The notes: generated by a model from the sequence alone, not told the origin. Shown: positions 9,587 through 19,107, counted from the first letter of the stretch. The stretch is 64,000 nucleotides of DNA from Hyphomicrobiales bacterium (GCA_900469955.1 UBYX01000001.1:81359-145358), one strand, 5' to 3'. A program made the numbers and translations.

Positions 9587-12151
9587 TCAGGCAGCGCCGC
9601 GGCGGCGATTGTCCACCCGGCGGTGATGGGCGCCCGCATGAAACATCGAACCGGCATCTCCAGTCTTGAAGCGCTCGATCTTCTCCGACAGTGTCTCGAC
9701 GCGCTGGCGCAAGCCATGGATCTCGGCATTGTTTTCTTCGACCATGGCGGCGTTGCGCTGGGTGATCAGTTCCACCTCATGCACGGCGCGGGTCACCTCG
9801 CTGATACCCGTCGACTGCTCGCCGGTGGCCGCTGAAATCTGGGCGACGAGTTTGCGGACATCCGTGACGTGGGCGATGATTTCGGTGAGCGCCGTGCCGG
9901 TTTCCTCGACGAGATGCACGCCGCTCTGGACCTGCGTGGAGCTTGCCGAGATCAGGCCCTTGATTTCGCGGGCCGCCCCGGCGCAACGCTGGGCGAGTTC
10001 ACGCACCTCCTGAGCGACGACCGCAAAACCCCGGCCCGCCTCGCCTGCCCGCGCCGCCTCGACGCCTGCATTGAGTGCAAGGAGATTGGTCTGGAATGCG
10101 ATCTCGTCGATCACGCCGATGATCGTGGCGATCTTTTCAGACGAGCGGCTGATCTCGCCCATGGCATCGACCGCGCGGGCCACAACCTCGCCGGAGCGCA
10201 CGGCGAACTCCTCCGTCTCGTTGACCGATACGGAGGTCTTGCGCGCGCTGTCGGCGGTGGAGCGGACGATGTCGCTCAACTGCCGAAGCGCGCGGGAGCT
10301 CTGTTCGAGTGCCGCGGCCTGCTGTTCGGTGCGGCGGGCGAGATCGTCCGCAGAGGTGGCCAGGTTGCCGGTGCCGCCGTCGATTTCCGCAGCGGTCGAA
10401 CGAACGTCGGCAAGCGTCGCACGCAGCGCTTCGACGGCCTGGTTGTAGGTCCTTGCCATCTCGACGAAATCGTCGGGCAGGTTTTCGTCCATGCTGCGCT
10501 CCAGATCGCCCTCGGCGAGCTTGCCCAACACCTCTGAAAGCGCGCTGAGAGCCTGCCGCTGCTCGGCAGCGATGCGGGCTCGATCGGAGGCACGACGTTC
10601 GGCCTCCGCAGTCGAAAGATCACGGGCCGCAGCCGCCTCATGTTCCAGCCGGACGTTTTCGAGCGCCGCGTCGCGGAAGACAGTGACCGAACGGACCATG
10701 TCGCCGATTTCGTCACCCCGCTCCCGTCCTTCGATCTTTACCTCGAGGTCCCCGTCGGCAAGCCGCTTCATGATGTCCGTCACGCGCCGCAGCGGCCCGC
10801 GCAGGGTCTCGACCAGCATCAGACCGCCGGCGATCGCCAGCACCGTGCCGACCACCATGGCGATGACGGAAAGCTGGGCGGAGCGTTCGCTGTCCTCCTT
10901 GCCGACCTCCTGGGCCTGCGCGACAAAGTTCTTCAGGCCCGCCATGCCCGTCGTCAGGGTTTCGGTCGCGGCAGCTCTTGCCCCGGCCCATTCCTGCGTG
11001 ATCACCAGCATCTCGTCGGCGCGCTGCCCCAGCGTTCCGAGCAGCTTGTCGAGCGTCGCGCCGAAATCCCGCGTCGCCGCATTGCGTGGATTGAGATCGG
11101 AAACCTTGGCGCTCGTTGAACGAAGGCCTTCGATATCCGTAGCGATGAGGGCGCGGGGCTCCTTGCCCGGATTTGTGACGAAGCGCTCCGTGTGGAGCTG
11201 CAGCGCGCTGGCGAGCTGAAGCGACTGGTCGATCTGTTCGAGGACGCTCTTCAGCGCGGCGATCTCACTTTCAAGTTCGACAAATCGTTCGGATGCGTCA
11301 CCGGACTTCTTGGTAACATCGGCATTCAGATCGCCTTGGGGCTTCATGAAGGCGCTTGCGGCGACCCGCATGGCCTGAGCTTTTTCGGTTACGGTCTGGC
11401 TGCCGTTGACGATGGCGAGGAAACTGTCCGTCGCCTGCTGGATGGGCTGCATCGCCGTGCGTCCATTGGACGACAACATGCTCTCGATCTTGCCGAACTC
11501 GTTCTTCAACGTCTCGGCATAGAGGGAACCCGCCTTGACCGTACCTTCATCGCTGTCGGCAGCCCTCACAGCCGTGCGCAGGTTTTCCAGCCGGCGGGCT
11601 ATCGACCTGTAGGCGAAGGCCTCGAAAAGCAGCTTCTTCGCAAAACGCTCCTTGCCGTCGAACTGTTTCTGGATCACCTCGACCTGCTTGTCGACGGCCG
11701 TTGCAGCGCCGCGCACGCCATTCAGGATATCGTTGATGGCAGCGACATTCTGCTTGCGCTTCTGCTCAACCGCCCAGAGCGCGTCGGTGTTTGAGGAAAG
11801 CTTGCCGGCGAGTGCGGCAACGACGGCGACGCGGCTTCGGTCGCCATCGTTCGTCAAGAGCGTCTCGAGATTGGCAACGCCCTTGCTCTGCCGGTCGATG
11901 CTCGCCCGCAAGGCTGCCAGGGACGCCTCGTCCGGCGCTTCGGTGAACGCCTGCAAGGATGCCTGCAGGTTTTCGAAATCGCCGATATTCTCGATCGTCG
12001 CCCGCGTGACCGTCATATGGCCGTTGAGCATATTGGCGGTGTAGTAGCCGGCAAGCCCGACGCCGGCGATCAACAGAACCAGCGGCACGACGAACAGAAG
12101 AACCTTGGTGACGATCCTGCGGCTCTGAAGAAGGCGATCGATGAAAGACAT
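9587..12151 (-). CDS. Methyl-accepting chemotaxis protein with large periplasmic helical sensor
   Basis: Chemoreceptor of about 854 residues. It has a first membrane segment at about 15-35, a long, mostly helical periplasmic region of roughly 370-400 residues, and a second membrane segment (VIAMVVGTVLAIAGGLMLVE). A HAMP domain follows, then a cytoplasmic signalling hairpin whose tip reads IDEIAFQTNLLALNAGVEAA. The ATG at 12151 is chosen because gggga lies 8 bases upstream; the frame extends to 12217 without support. The C-terminal tail lacks a clear CheR/CheB-tethering pentapeptide. The periplasmic part looks like a helical-bundle sensor rather than a Cache fold, so its ligand is unknown. Confidence 0.9.
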   Translation of the reverse strand: MSFIDRLLQSRRIVTKVLLFVVPLVLLIAGVGLAGYYTANMLNGHMTVTRATIENIGDFENLQASLQAFTEAPDEASLAALRASIDRQSKGVANLETLLTNDGDRSRVAVVAALAGKLSSNTDALWAVEQKRKQNVAAINDILNGVRGAATAVDKQVEVIQKQFDGKERFAKKLLFEAFAYRSIARRLENLRTAVRAADSDEGTVKAGSLYAETLKNEFGKIESMLSSNGRTAMQPIQQATDSFLAIVNGSQTVTEKAQAMRVAASAFMKPQGDLNADVTKKSGDASERFVELESEIAALKSVLEQIDQSLQLASALQLHTERFVTNPGKEPRALIATDIEGLRSTSAKVSDLNPRNAATRDFGATLDKLLGTLGQRADEMLVITQEWAGARAAATETLTTGMAGLKNFVAQAQEVGKEDSERSAQLSVIAMVVGTVLAIAGGLMLVETLRGPLRRVTDIMKRLADGDLEVKIEGRERGDEIGDMVRSVTVFRDAALENVRLEHEAAAARDLSTAEAERRASDRARIAAEQRQALSALSEVLGKLAEGDLERSMDENLPDDFVEMARTYNQAVEALRATLADVRSTAAEIDGGTGNLATSADDLARRTEQQAAALEQSSRALRQLSDIVRSTADSARKTSVSVNETEEFAVRSGEVVARAVDAMGEISRSSEKIATIIGVIDEIAFQTNLLALNAGVEAARAGEAGRGFAVVAQEVRELAQRCAGAAREIKGLISASSTQVQSGVHLVEETGTALTEIIAHVTDVRKLVAQISAATGEQSTGISEVTRAVHEVELITQRNAAMVEENNAEIHGLRQRVETLSEKIERFKTGDAGSMFHAGAHHRRVDNRRRGAA

Positions 12152-12433
12152 GTTTTCCCCAACTGCAATCGGGTACCGGGTTCGCGGGTCCTGGCATTTG
12201 CGAAACGGCAACGGCACGATTCCAGCCTCATGCGGGAATGATTGCCGCTACAGTCGGACTTTTCAGTTGAACAAGCGTTAATTCACAACCCCGATATCTC
12301 TCTTTTGCCACACCTGCCCATATTTCAAGCGGGCTTTCCCGCACCGGACAAAACAGTACCGCGCGGGACGCGATCGGGCTGGCGAGGGGTAAGCCATTGC
12401 TTTAAGAGACCGTGGTTACAGAAGGAATCGGCA

Positions 12434-13339
12434 ATGGCATCGTCGGAAAATTCGCGAGGCGCGCTCTTCATGACGCTCGCAATGGCGGCCTTCACCTTCA
12501 ACGACGCCCTGGTCAAAGCCGTCACTTCCGAACTCAGCATTCCCCAGATCATGGCCGTGCGCGGGGTCATGACGACGCTGCTGGTCTACGGAATCGCCCG
12601 CTATCTAGGCGTGACGATTTCCCTGAAGATCGTCACCCATCCGCTCGTCCTGTTGCGCACTGCCTTCGAACTCGGCGCTACCCTCACCTTCCTCTCGGCG
12701 CTCGCCCATATCGAATTCGCCGCCGCTTCCTCGATCCTGCAGTCCCTGCCGCTTGCCGTAACGTTAGGCGCCGCGTTGTTTTTCGGCGAACCCGTCGGCT
12801 GGAGGCGCTGGACAGCCATCGCCGTCGGTTTTCTCGGCGTCCTCATCATCATCCGCCCCGGTCCGGAAGGTTTTACGCCGGCGGCACTGCTTGCCGTTGC
12901 GGCCGTATTCTTCACCGCCAGCCGTGACCTGACGACGAGGCGGCTCCAGGCCGACATACCGACAATCAGCGTGACGCTCTTCACGTCTTTCGCCAACACC
13001 GTCATTGGGGCTCTGCTGATTGTGCCGATGGGCGGCTGGCAACCGGTGAGCGCCGGCGCCTTCGGCTATCTGGCGCTAGCCTCGGTTCTCGTCTTCGCCG
13101 GCTATCAGACGGTCATCAAATCGATGCGCAGCGGCGAGATTTCATTCGTCGCTCCCTTCCGGTACACCGGTCTGCTATGGGCTCTTCTCATCGGGATCTT
13201 CTTCTTCGGGGAGCGGCCCAACATCTATATGCTCACCGGGGCGGTCATCGTCATCGGTTCGGGCCTCTATACATTCTATCGGGAACGAAAGCGGCAAACT
13301 TCGGTGGCCGAAAAGGCCAGCGCAGCGCCGCCGGCCTGA
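12434..13339 (+). CDS. DMT/EamA family transporter
   Basis: 301-residue membrane protein with ten predicted hydrophobic segments in two EamA repeats (for example FMTLAMAAFTFNDALVKAV and FVAPFRYTGLLWALLIG). The drug/metabolite transporter superfamily exports amino acids, nucleosides or other small metabolites, and family members cannot be assigned a substrate by sequence alone. The ATG at 12434 has gaagga upstream; the open frame to 12242 adds non-conserved residues. The gene lies 31 bases before the MFS-mobA-mobB operon on the same strand and may be cotranscribed with it. Confidence 0.88.
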   Translation: MASSENSRGALFMTLAMAAFTFNDALVKAVTSELSIPQIMAVRGVMTTLLVYGIARYLGVTISLKIVTHPLVLLRTAFELGATLTFLSALAHIEFAAASSILQSLPLAVTLGAALFFGEPVGWRRWTAIAVGFLGVLIIIRPGPEGFTPAALLAVAAVFFTASRDLTTRRLQADIPTISVTLFTSFANTVIGALLIVPMGGWQPVSAGAFGYLALASVLVFAGYQTVIKSMRSGEISFVAPFRYTGLLWALLIGIFFFGERPNIYMLTGAVIVIGSGLYTFYRERKRQTSVAEKASAAPPA

Positions 13340-13370
13340 CGAAAGCAGGAATGCCAGGAGAGGATACGAC

Positions 13371-14600
13371 GTGCAGGAAAGCCGGTTTCTGGACAGACGG
13401 ACCCCGCCGCATATCACGACATTGGTCGTCTGCGCCGGCCTGGGCGCCCTGTCGCTGAACATCATCCTTCCCTCGCTTCCCGCCATGGCGGGGCATTTTG
13501 GTACCGATTATGCGGTCATGCAGTTCGCCGTTTCTGGCTACATCGCCGGGACGGCGCTCCTGCAGCTGGTGCTAGGCCCGCTTTCCGACATCTTCGGCCG
13601 CCGGCGGGTGATGATCGGCAGCATCCTCATCCTGCTGATCGGCACGCTGATCTGTCTTTTTGCCCAGACCATCACCGTCTTCATGATCGGCCGGTTGCTG
13701 CAGACGACTGTCGTTGCAGGCTTCGTGCTGCCGCGCGCCATCATCCGCGACACCGTGCCGATGGAGAGCGCCGCGTCGATGATCGCTTACGTCACCATGG
13801 GCATGTCGCTGATACCGATGGTCGCCCCGACGGTCGGCGGTACGCTCAACGATCTGTTCGGCTGGGAGTCCAATTTCATACTGATGCTGGGGCTCGGGCT
13901 GCTGACGCTCCTGCTGGTTTCCGCCGATCTCGGGGAAACCAACATGACGCCGGCAGAAAGCTTTACGGCACAGTTCCGCAGCTGGCCGGACCTTTTGCGG
14001 TCGCGCCGCTTCTGGGGCTATACGCTGACGTCTACCTTTTCCTCCGGCGTCTTCTTCGCCTTCCTCGGCGGAGCGCCGTTTATCGGCACGGCGATCTATC
14101 ATCTGACGCCCACCATGCTCGGCATGCAGTTCTTTCTGATCGCGGCCGGCTACATGGTCGGCAACTTCATCTCCGGCCGCTACACGCGCCGTTTCGGCAC
14201 CATGACCATGATGTTCTCGGGCAGCGTCGTCAGCCTGGTCGGCATCGGCATTGCCGCGGCTTTGCAGCAGGCGGACGTCGCATCCGCCACCGCCTTTTTC
14301 GCTCCGCTGGCGCTGACCGGTGTCGGCAACGGACTGACCTTGCCGAGTTCGAATGCGGGCGTCGTCAGCGTGCGTCCGCGTCTTGCCGGTTCCGCTTCAG
14401 GCCTCGGCGGCGCGATCACCGTTGGCGGGGGTGCCGCGATGTCGACATTGGCGGCAGCCGTCCTGAAACAGTCCGACGGCACCATGCCGCTGCTCGTCGT
14501 CATGGGCGTCTCCACGCTCTTGGCGCTCGCCGCGACGGAATATGTACGGCAAGTTGATCGCCGCGCCGGGGACTTGCCAACGGGAGACAGCGATCGATGA
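13371..14600 (+). CDS. MFS transporter, Bcr/CflA-type multidrug efflux
   Basis: 409-residue major facilitator with 12 hydrophobic segments. Motif A-like sequence GPLSDIFGRRRVMI follows TM2 and a motif-C-like segment (FVLPRAIIRDT) lies near TM5, both features of the DHA1 Bcr/CflA group. The start is GTG 13371 behind aggagagg. Its stop overlaps the mobA start by four bases (ATGA), so translation of the two is coupled. Substrate is unknown. Coupling to Moco genes is unusual and may be chance operon growth. Confidence 0.88.
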   Translation: MQESRFLDRRTPPHITTLVVCAGLGALSLNIILPSLPAMAGHFGTDYAVMQFAVSGYIAGTALLQLVLGPLSDIFGRRRVMIGSILILLIGTLICLFAQTITVFMIGRLLQTTVVAGFVLPRAIIRDTVPMESAASMIAYVTMGMSLIPMVAPTVGGTLNDLFGWESNFILMLGLGLLTLLLVSADLGETNMTPAESFTAQFRSWPDLLRSRRFWGYTLTSTFSSGVFFAFLGGAPFIGTAIYHLTPTMLGMQFFLIAAGYMVGNFISGRYTRRFGTMTMMFSGSVVSLVGIGIAAALQQADVASATAFFAPLALTGVGNGLTLPSSNAGVVSVRPRLAGSASGLGGAITVGGGAAMSTLAAAVLKQSDGTMPLLVVMGVSTLLALAATEYVRQVDRRAGDLPTGDSDR

Positions 14601-15223
14601 ACGGTTTCGGTGCACCTCCCGGTCTGATTCTGGCAGGCGGCAAGTCGAGCCGCATGGGAACCGACAAGGCAATTCTGGAGATCGGCGGCGACACCATCCT
14701 CGGCCATACGGTCCGACGTCTCAGGCCCCAGGTCTGCGAGATCACCCTCAACGCCTCGGAGGGCTTTCGCAATCCTCTTGATCTGCGCCTCGTGCCCGAC
14801 CGGATGGGCAGCCAGGTGGGGCCGCTTGCCGGTGTCCTCTCCGGGCTCCGCGACATCATCGCCCGCGGCCTGCCGGCGACGCATCTCCTGACGGTGCCCT
14901 CCGATAGCCCGTTTTTTCCGATCGATCTCGCCGCCCGTCTGGAGGCGGGAACAGACGATGCGGGGACGATCGTCATCACCGCCTCGGAGGGGCGCGATCA
15001 CCCGGTATTCGGGCTGTGGCCGCTCGCCATCGCCGACGACCTCGAAACCTGGCTTTCGAACCCCGAGAACCGGCGGATCAAGGCTTTTCTCCATCGTCAC
15101 CGGCTGGTGACGGTTGAATTCCCGATGATCGAGACGGCCTCGGGTCCGTTCGATCCCTTTTTCAACATCAATACGCCGGAGGACCTCGCCGAGGCCCGCC
15201 GCTTTGCGGGAATGCTCGTATGA
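14597..15223 (+). CDS. mobA: Molybdenum cofactor guanylyltransferase MobA
   Basis: Transfers GMP from GTP to molybdopterin, giving the MGD cofactor used by DMSO-reductase-family enzymes such as nitrate reductase and formate dehydrogenase. 208 residues. The nucleotidyltransferase signature occupies residues 11-24 (ILAGGKSSRMGTDK). Further blocks include the VPSDSPFFP segment with the metal-binding Asp. It overlaps the MFS gene upstream and mobB downstream by four bases each (ATGA), making a tightly coupled operon. Confidence 0.95.
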   Translation: MNGFGAPPGLILAGGKSSRMGTDKAILEIGGDTILGHTVRRLRPQVCEITLNASEGFRNPLDLRLVPDRMGSQVGPLAGVLSGLRDIIARGLPATHLLTVPSDSPFFPIDLAARLEAGTDDAGTIVITASEGRDHPVFGLWPLAIADDLETWLSNPENRRIKAFLHRHRLVTVEFPMIETASGPFDPFFNINTPEDLAEARRFAGMLV

Positions 15224-15735
15224 CCTCTCACCGCGTCTTCGGTATTTCGGGCTGGAAGAATTCCGGCAAGACGGGCCTGACCGAGCGGCTGGTTCAAGAG
15301 CTGACCCGACGGGGCTACAGGATTTCAACGGTCAAGCACGCCCACCACGACTTCGACATCGACAAGCCGGGCGCTGATTCCTTCCGTCACCGTGAGGCCG
15401 GTGCGCAGGAAGTGGCAATCGTTTCCGGCAAGCGTTTTGCAATCATGCATGAACTCCGCGACGAGAGTGAACCAAGCCTTGAGGAAATACTTGATCGTCT
15501 TGGGCCTTGCGACCTCGTCCTGATCGAGGGTTACAAGCGCGAGCCCGTGCCGAAAATCGAACTGCGGCGTCTCGAAGCGAAAAGTCAGGAACCGCTTTCT
15601 CCCGGCGATCCACACATCGTCGCCATTGCGGCGGACCATCCCGTGGCCGACACGACGCTGCCGGTTTTCGATCTGGCCGATACTGAAGCCATAGCCGATT
15701 TCATTCTGCAAACAACCGGACTTGCCGCCAAATGA
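15220..15735 (+). CDS. mobB: Molybdopterin-guanine dinucleotide biosynthesis protein MobB
   Basis: 171-residue GTP-binding adaptor that works with MobA in attaching or delivering the guanine dinucleotide form of Moco. The P-loop is GWKNSGKT at residues 11-18, followed by the family blocks STVKHAHHDFDID and GADSFRH. It starts inside the mobA stop (ATGA) and is the last gene of the operon; a hairpin begins at its stop codon. Confidence 0.95.
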   Translation: MTSHRVFGISGWKNSGKTGLTERLVQELTRRGYRISTVKHAHHDFDIDKPGADSFRHREAGAQEVAIVSGKRFAIMHELRDESEPSLEEILDRLGPCDLVLIEGYKREPVPKIELRRLEAKSQEPLSPGDPHIVAIAADHPVADTTLPVFDLADTEAIADFILQTTGLAAK

Positions 15736-15762
15736 AAAAGCCGCCGGATCGCTCCGGCGGCT
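15735..15762 (-). terminator. Intrinsic terminator of the OmpA-like gene
   Basis: A perfect 10-bp stem (agccgccgga / tccggcggct) with a TCGC loop is preceded on the + strand by AAAAA, which is the U-tract for the minus strand. It ends the OmpA-like transcript and may also stop mobB transcription, although the + side has no T-run. Confidence 0.8.
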
Positions 15763-15783
15763 CGGTTCGTGCTTGCTGAGCGA

Positions 15784-17967
15784 CTATTGCTTGGACGCGA
15801 CCGGCTTCACCAGCGGCGTGATGCGGCGAACCGTGACCCGCCGGTTCTCCTGGTTCGGACCGTCCGTACGCACCTTCAGATACTGCTCTCCGTACCCCTG
15901 GGTCGTCAGGTTTTCCGGCGGGATAGCGAAGGCATCGGTCAGGACGCGGGCGACGCTTTCGGCGCGTTCGTCGGAGAGGATGAGGTTGTCCTGATCGGCA
16001 CCGACCGCATCCGTATGGCCTTCGATCAGGAAGGTCTCGGCCGGATCCTTCTCGAGCACCTTGTTGATGGCGTCGGCGACCTTGCGCAGAGAGCTTGCCT
16101 GGTTCATCGGGATTTCGGCGCTGCCCGTGGCGAAGGTGATCGTATCCAAGTCGATGCGCGGCACCTTGTCACGAATGCGGGCGGAGTAGCGCACCTCGTC
16201 CAGCGTGTAGACGCGCTCGACACGTTCGACCGGCGGCTGTTCCAGGAACTCATAGTAGTCCCGGTCCGGTTCGCTCGAGGTGTCGATGATGTAGTCCTCG
16301 ATCGGTACCGTCAACCGCATCGGCGGCAGATCCTCGCCCGGGTCACGCCAGACGTAATCGGGGCCGCGGCGGGCCTCCACCAGTTCCGGCGCGTAGTACA
16401 GAACGTATTCGTCGCCGCCCCTTACGACACGGCTCCGCCGGACGATTTCGCCGTAACGGTTGCGGATCGTCACGATGCGCGTACCGTCATCGCGTACGAT
16501 GACCTCGCGTACCTGACCGTCACGAAGCCGTTCATATTCCGGCTGGCGCCCGTCGCGGTCGTAGAACCGACGGCTGTCGTCATGGCGCACAAAGTTCTGA
16601 TCGTCGATCGAGATGATCACGCGTGCGCCATCGCGATCCCGCTCGCGATCTCTGCTGCCCGAGATCTCCTCGCCGAACCGCCATCCCTGCGGCCGCTCGA
16701 ACTGCGGGCGCCGGTCGAGCCGCTCGCCACGTTCTTCGATCATCGTGCGCACCTGCTGTTCCTGCTCACGGTTGAGCGTGGCGCCGGCCTGTGCCTCGGC
16801 GTCTGATTTGGGCGGAGCAAGCTGCTGCTGTTCGGCCTCCTGTGCCGGCTGGCGGCGCGGACGTTCGCCATCGCGTCTCGGACGTGCCGGCTGCTCCTTG
16901 GCGCTGTCGAGCACCGCAGCACCATTCTCGACCGGCAGCACCACCTGCTCGCCTTCGCGGGCCGAGGCCGGATCGCGGGCGATCTGACGGGCGCGATCGA
17001 CCTGTTCGGGCGTGCGTGGCTGCTCCGGCTGAGCCTGTTGCTGGGCCGGCTGCTCCTGGGATGGCGCCGTCTGCTGGCCTTCTGCCGGCTGCTGCCTGCG
17101 AAGCTGCGGATCCTGGGCCTGCCGGGTTCCGGTAGCCGGGCTGTCCGTGGCCGGTTGGGGCGGGCGGATACCCTGAGCCGTACCGTCGTCAGGGGCCGGT
17201 GCCTGGCCCTGCGCATTCCCACGCGGCGGACGCTCGGGCTGGGTTTGCGGGGTCGCGGCGCGATCATTGGCGCGCGGTGGTTTCGGGGTTTCTGCCTGAT
17301 TCTCCGCCGGAGCCGCGTTTTTGTCCTGGGCGTTGCGGCGCGGACGTTCACCGCCTTCCGGCGCTACCGGCGGACGCAGTTGTTCTGCCTCTCGCGCGGC
17401 AGGCTGTTTCGTTTCCGGAGCAGCCTGTTGCTGCTGGCGACGTTGTGGCTGCTGGCTGCCGTCCTGATCCTGGTCGGCCTGCTGCTGACGGCGTTGCGGC
17501 GGACGCATCCCCTCGCCCTGATCTTGATCGGCCTGCTGCTGGCGGCGTTGCGGGCGCTCACTGCCACCCTGATCCTCGTCGGCCTGCTGCTGACGGCGCT
17601 GCGGCGGACGCATCCCTTCGCCCTGATCCTGGTCTGCCTGCTGCTGGCGACGCTGCGGCTGCTGGCCGCCGCCCTGGTCCTGGTCGGCCTGACGCTGGCG
17701 TCTAGGCTGTTCCTCCTGCTGGGCCTGCGGAGCCTGTTTCCGTTCGCCGCCGCCACCCTGCTTCTGCTGTTCTGCGCCGCCCTCTTCTTCCTGCGCCTTA
17801 CGCTTCCTCGGGACCAGCGGATCCTCCTGCTGGACCTGGACCAAACCAGGCATCGGCCCCGTGTCCACCGCCGGGGTGAGCGGCAAGGCCGCGACCGGCT
17901 GGATCATCAGCGGCAGCGACACGAACGGCACCGCAACGCTGGCGAACAGTCTGAATTTCTGTGACAT
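15784..17967 (-). CDS. OmpA family protein with Gln/Asp-rich low-complexity repeats
   Basis: Exported protein of about 727 residues. It has an N-terminal signal peptide (to about residue 29), then a very long hydrophilic region dominated by Gln, Arg, Pro, Asp and Glu with five 17-18-residue repeats. A middle region rich in basic and tyrosine residues follows. The C-terminal OmpA-like peptidoglycan-binding domain covers about 610-725, with FATGSAEIP and the signature IEGHTDAVGADQDN...LSDERA. The second ATG (17967) is preferred because the agagg site is 8 bases away; the first ATG (17973) is only 2 bases from it. The protein probably ties the outer layers to the cell wall, and the low-complexity region may be a flexible spacer. 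A terminator lies 21 bases after the stop. Confidence 0.85.
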   Translation of the reverse strand: MSQKFRLFASVAVPFVSLPLMIQPVAALPLTPAVDTGPMPGLVQVQQEDPLVPRKRKAQEEEGGAEQQKQGGGGERKQAPQAQQEEQPRRQRQADQDQGGGQQPQRRQQQADQDQGEGMRPPQRRQQQADEDQGGSERPQRRQQQADQDQGEGMRPPQRRQQQADQDQDGSQQPQRRQQQQAAPETKQPAAREAEQLRPPVAPEGGERPRRNAQDKNAAPAENQAETPKPPRANDRAATPQTQPERPPRGNAQGQAPAPDDGTAQGIRPPQPATDSPATGTRQAQDPQLRRQQPAEGQQTAPSQEQPAQQQAQPEQPRTPEQVDRARQIARDPASAREGEQVVLPVENGAAVLDSAKEQPARPRRDGERPRRQPAQEAEQQQLAPPKSDAEAQAGATLNREQEQQVRTMIEERGERLDRRPQFERPQGWRFGEEISGSRDRERDRDGARVIISIDDQNFVRHDDSRRFYDRDGRQPEYERLRDGQVREVIVRDDGTRIVTIRNRYGEIVRRSRVVRGGDEYVLYYAPELVEARRGPDYVWRDPGEDLPPMRLTVPIEDYIIDTSSEPDRDYYEFLEQPPVERVERVYTLDEVRYSARIRDKVPRIDLDTITFATGSAEIPMNQASSLRKVADAINKVLEKDPAETFLIEGHTDAVGADQDNLILSDERAESVARVLTDAFAIPPENLTTQGYGEQYLKVRTDGPNQENRRVTVRRITPLVKPVASKQ
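17443..17703 (-). repeat. Five tandem 51-54 bp coding repeats (RRQQQADQDQ units)
   Basis: The OmpA-like gene carries five direct repeats of 17, 18, 17, 18 and 17 codons, each beginning RRQQQADQDQ (first unit RRQRQADQDQ) and ending with PQ. Alternate units are more alike than adjacent ones, two sharing GEGMRPPQ, which suggests duplication of a two-unit block. Such in-frame arrays can expand and contract by slippage. Confidence 0.9.
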
Positions 17968-18265
17968 AGACATTTCCTCTTCTCGGGTGTCATCCCTTTC
18001 ATACGTGTCCTTTATTGCCGGCTCGGGCGGACTTACGCGACTGAATGTTCTCCATTCGAAATGGTTCCCCGAAGGTGTCGCGGCCTACCTGAACGGCGTG
18101 TGAATATGTCGTTCATCCCCCGAGACAGCTTGTGGCAGGCACGCAATATGCCGTTGCAATTTCCCGCGAGCCGGTATCTAAAAAGCCGAGACAGGGCCTG
18201 CAACCCTGCTTCCTGACGGCGAGAAAAATGAACACGCCGTCGGGCCGCCAACAGAGAGGATCACA

Positions 18266-19048
18266 ATGAATATCTCCACCCGGTTCTTCGCCGCCGCCTC
18301 GATCGCCGCGCTGTCGCTTTTCGCCGGCTCGGCCATGGCTCAGGAAAAGCTCGTGATCGGCACGGAAGGCGCCTATCCGCCCTTCAACAACCTCGAAGCC
18401 AACGGCCAGCTCACCGGCTTCGACGTCGATATCGCCAAGGCTCTCTGCGAGGAGATGAAGGTCACCTGCACTTTCGTCACCAATGATTGGGAGGGCATCA
18501 TTCCGGCGCTGCAGTCGAAGAAATTCGACGCGATCATCGCCTCCATGTCGATCACGCCGGAGCGCAAGGAACAGGTCACCTTCTCCAAGAAGTATTACAA
18601 CACGCCCCCCGCAATCGCCGTGCCGAAGGATTCGCCGATCAAGGACGCCTCGCCTGCGTCGCTGAAGGGCAAGACGCTCGGCGCCCAGGGCTCGACGACC
18701 CATTCCAACTATACCGAAAAGCATATGCCCGATTCGGAACTGAAGCTTTATCCGACTGCCGACGAATACAAGCTCGACATCTCCAACGGCCGCATCGACG
18801 GCGTGGTGGACGACATCGTCGTGCTGTCGGAATGGTTGAAGTCCGACGCCGGCAAGTGCTGCAAGATTCTCGCGCCTCTTCCGGTCGACGTGGAAATCAA
18901 CGGCGAAGGCGCCGGCATTGCCGTGCGCAAAGGCGAGCAGGCGCTGGCCGACAAGTTCACCGCCGCCATTGCTGCGATCCGCGCCAATGGCAAATACAAG
19001 CAGATCCAGGACAAGTATTTCGATTTCGACGTCTACGGCGGCAACTAA
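18266..19048 (+). CDS. Amino-acid ABC transporter, periplasmic binding protein (His/Lys/Arg/Orn type)
   Basis: 260-residue solute-binding protein of family 3. A signal peptide ends at AMAQ (about residue 26). The mature protein begins with the family pattern KLVIGTEGAYPPFN and FDVDIAKALCEEM. The TFVTNDWEGIIPALQSKKFD block and GSTTHSNY ligand-binding region resemble lysine/arginine/ornithine- and histidine-binding proteins (also opine-binding relatives). The ATG at 18266 has agagagga upstream. Two permease genes follow after a strong hairpin terminator, which would give more binding protein than membrane subunits. Confidence 0.93.
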   Translation: MNISTRFFAAASIAALSLFAGSAMAQEKLVIGTEGAYPPFNNLEANGQLTGFDVDIAKALCEEMKVTCTFVTNDWEGIIPALQSKKFDAIIASMSITPERKEQVTFSKKYYNTPPAIAVPKDSPIKDASPASLKGKTLGAQGSTTHSNYTEKHMPDSELKLYPTADEYKLDISNGRIDGVVDDIVVLSEWLKSDAGKCCKILAPLPVDVEINGEGAGIAVRKGEQALADKFTAAIAAIRANGKYKQIQDKYFDFDVYGGN

Positions 19049-19071
19049 TCGCCTGATCGTCCGTCAGAACC

Positions 19072-19107
19072 CGGCGGAAGGCTTGCCCTTCCGCCGTTTT
19101 TCTTTTT
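19072..19107 (+). terminator. Intrinsic terminator/attenuator between binding-protein and permease genes
   Basis: A perfect 10-bp stem (cggcggaagg / ccttccgccg) with a 5-nt loop is followed by TTTTTCTTTTT. It lies inside the transporter operon, 23 bases after the binding-protein stop. Partial read-through would set the usual excess of binding protein over permease. Confidence 0.88.

Noticed and set aside
7873..9729. 618-codon minus-strand frame opposite moaA.
   Set aside because: moaA has all Fe-S motifs and DUF971 occupies part of the region in another frame, so this is a compositional shadow.
17038..17964. 308-codon + strand frame encoding a Leu-rich, membrane-like protein opposite the OmpA-like gene.
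   Set aside because: It is the complement of Gln/Asp codon repeats (CAG read backwards gives CTG). It has no ribosome-binding site, and the minus-strand gene has a signal peptide, an OmpA domain and a terminator.
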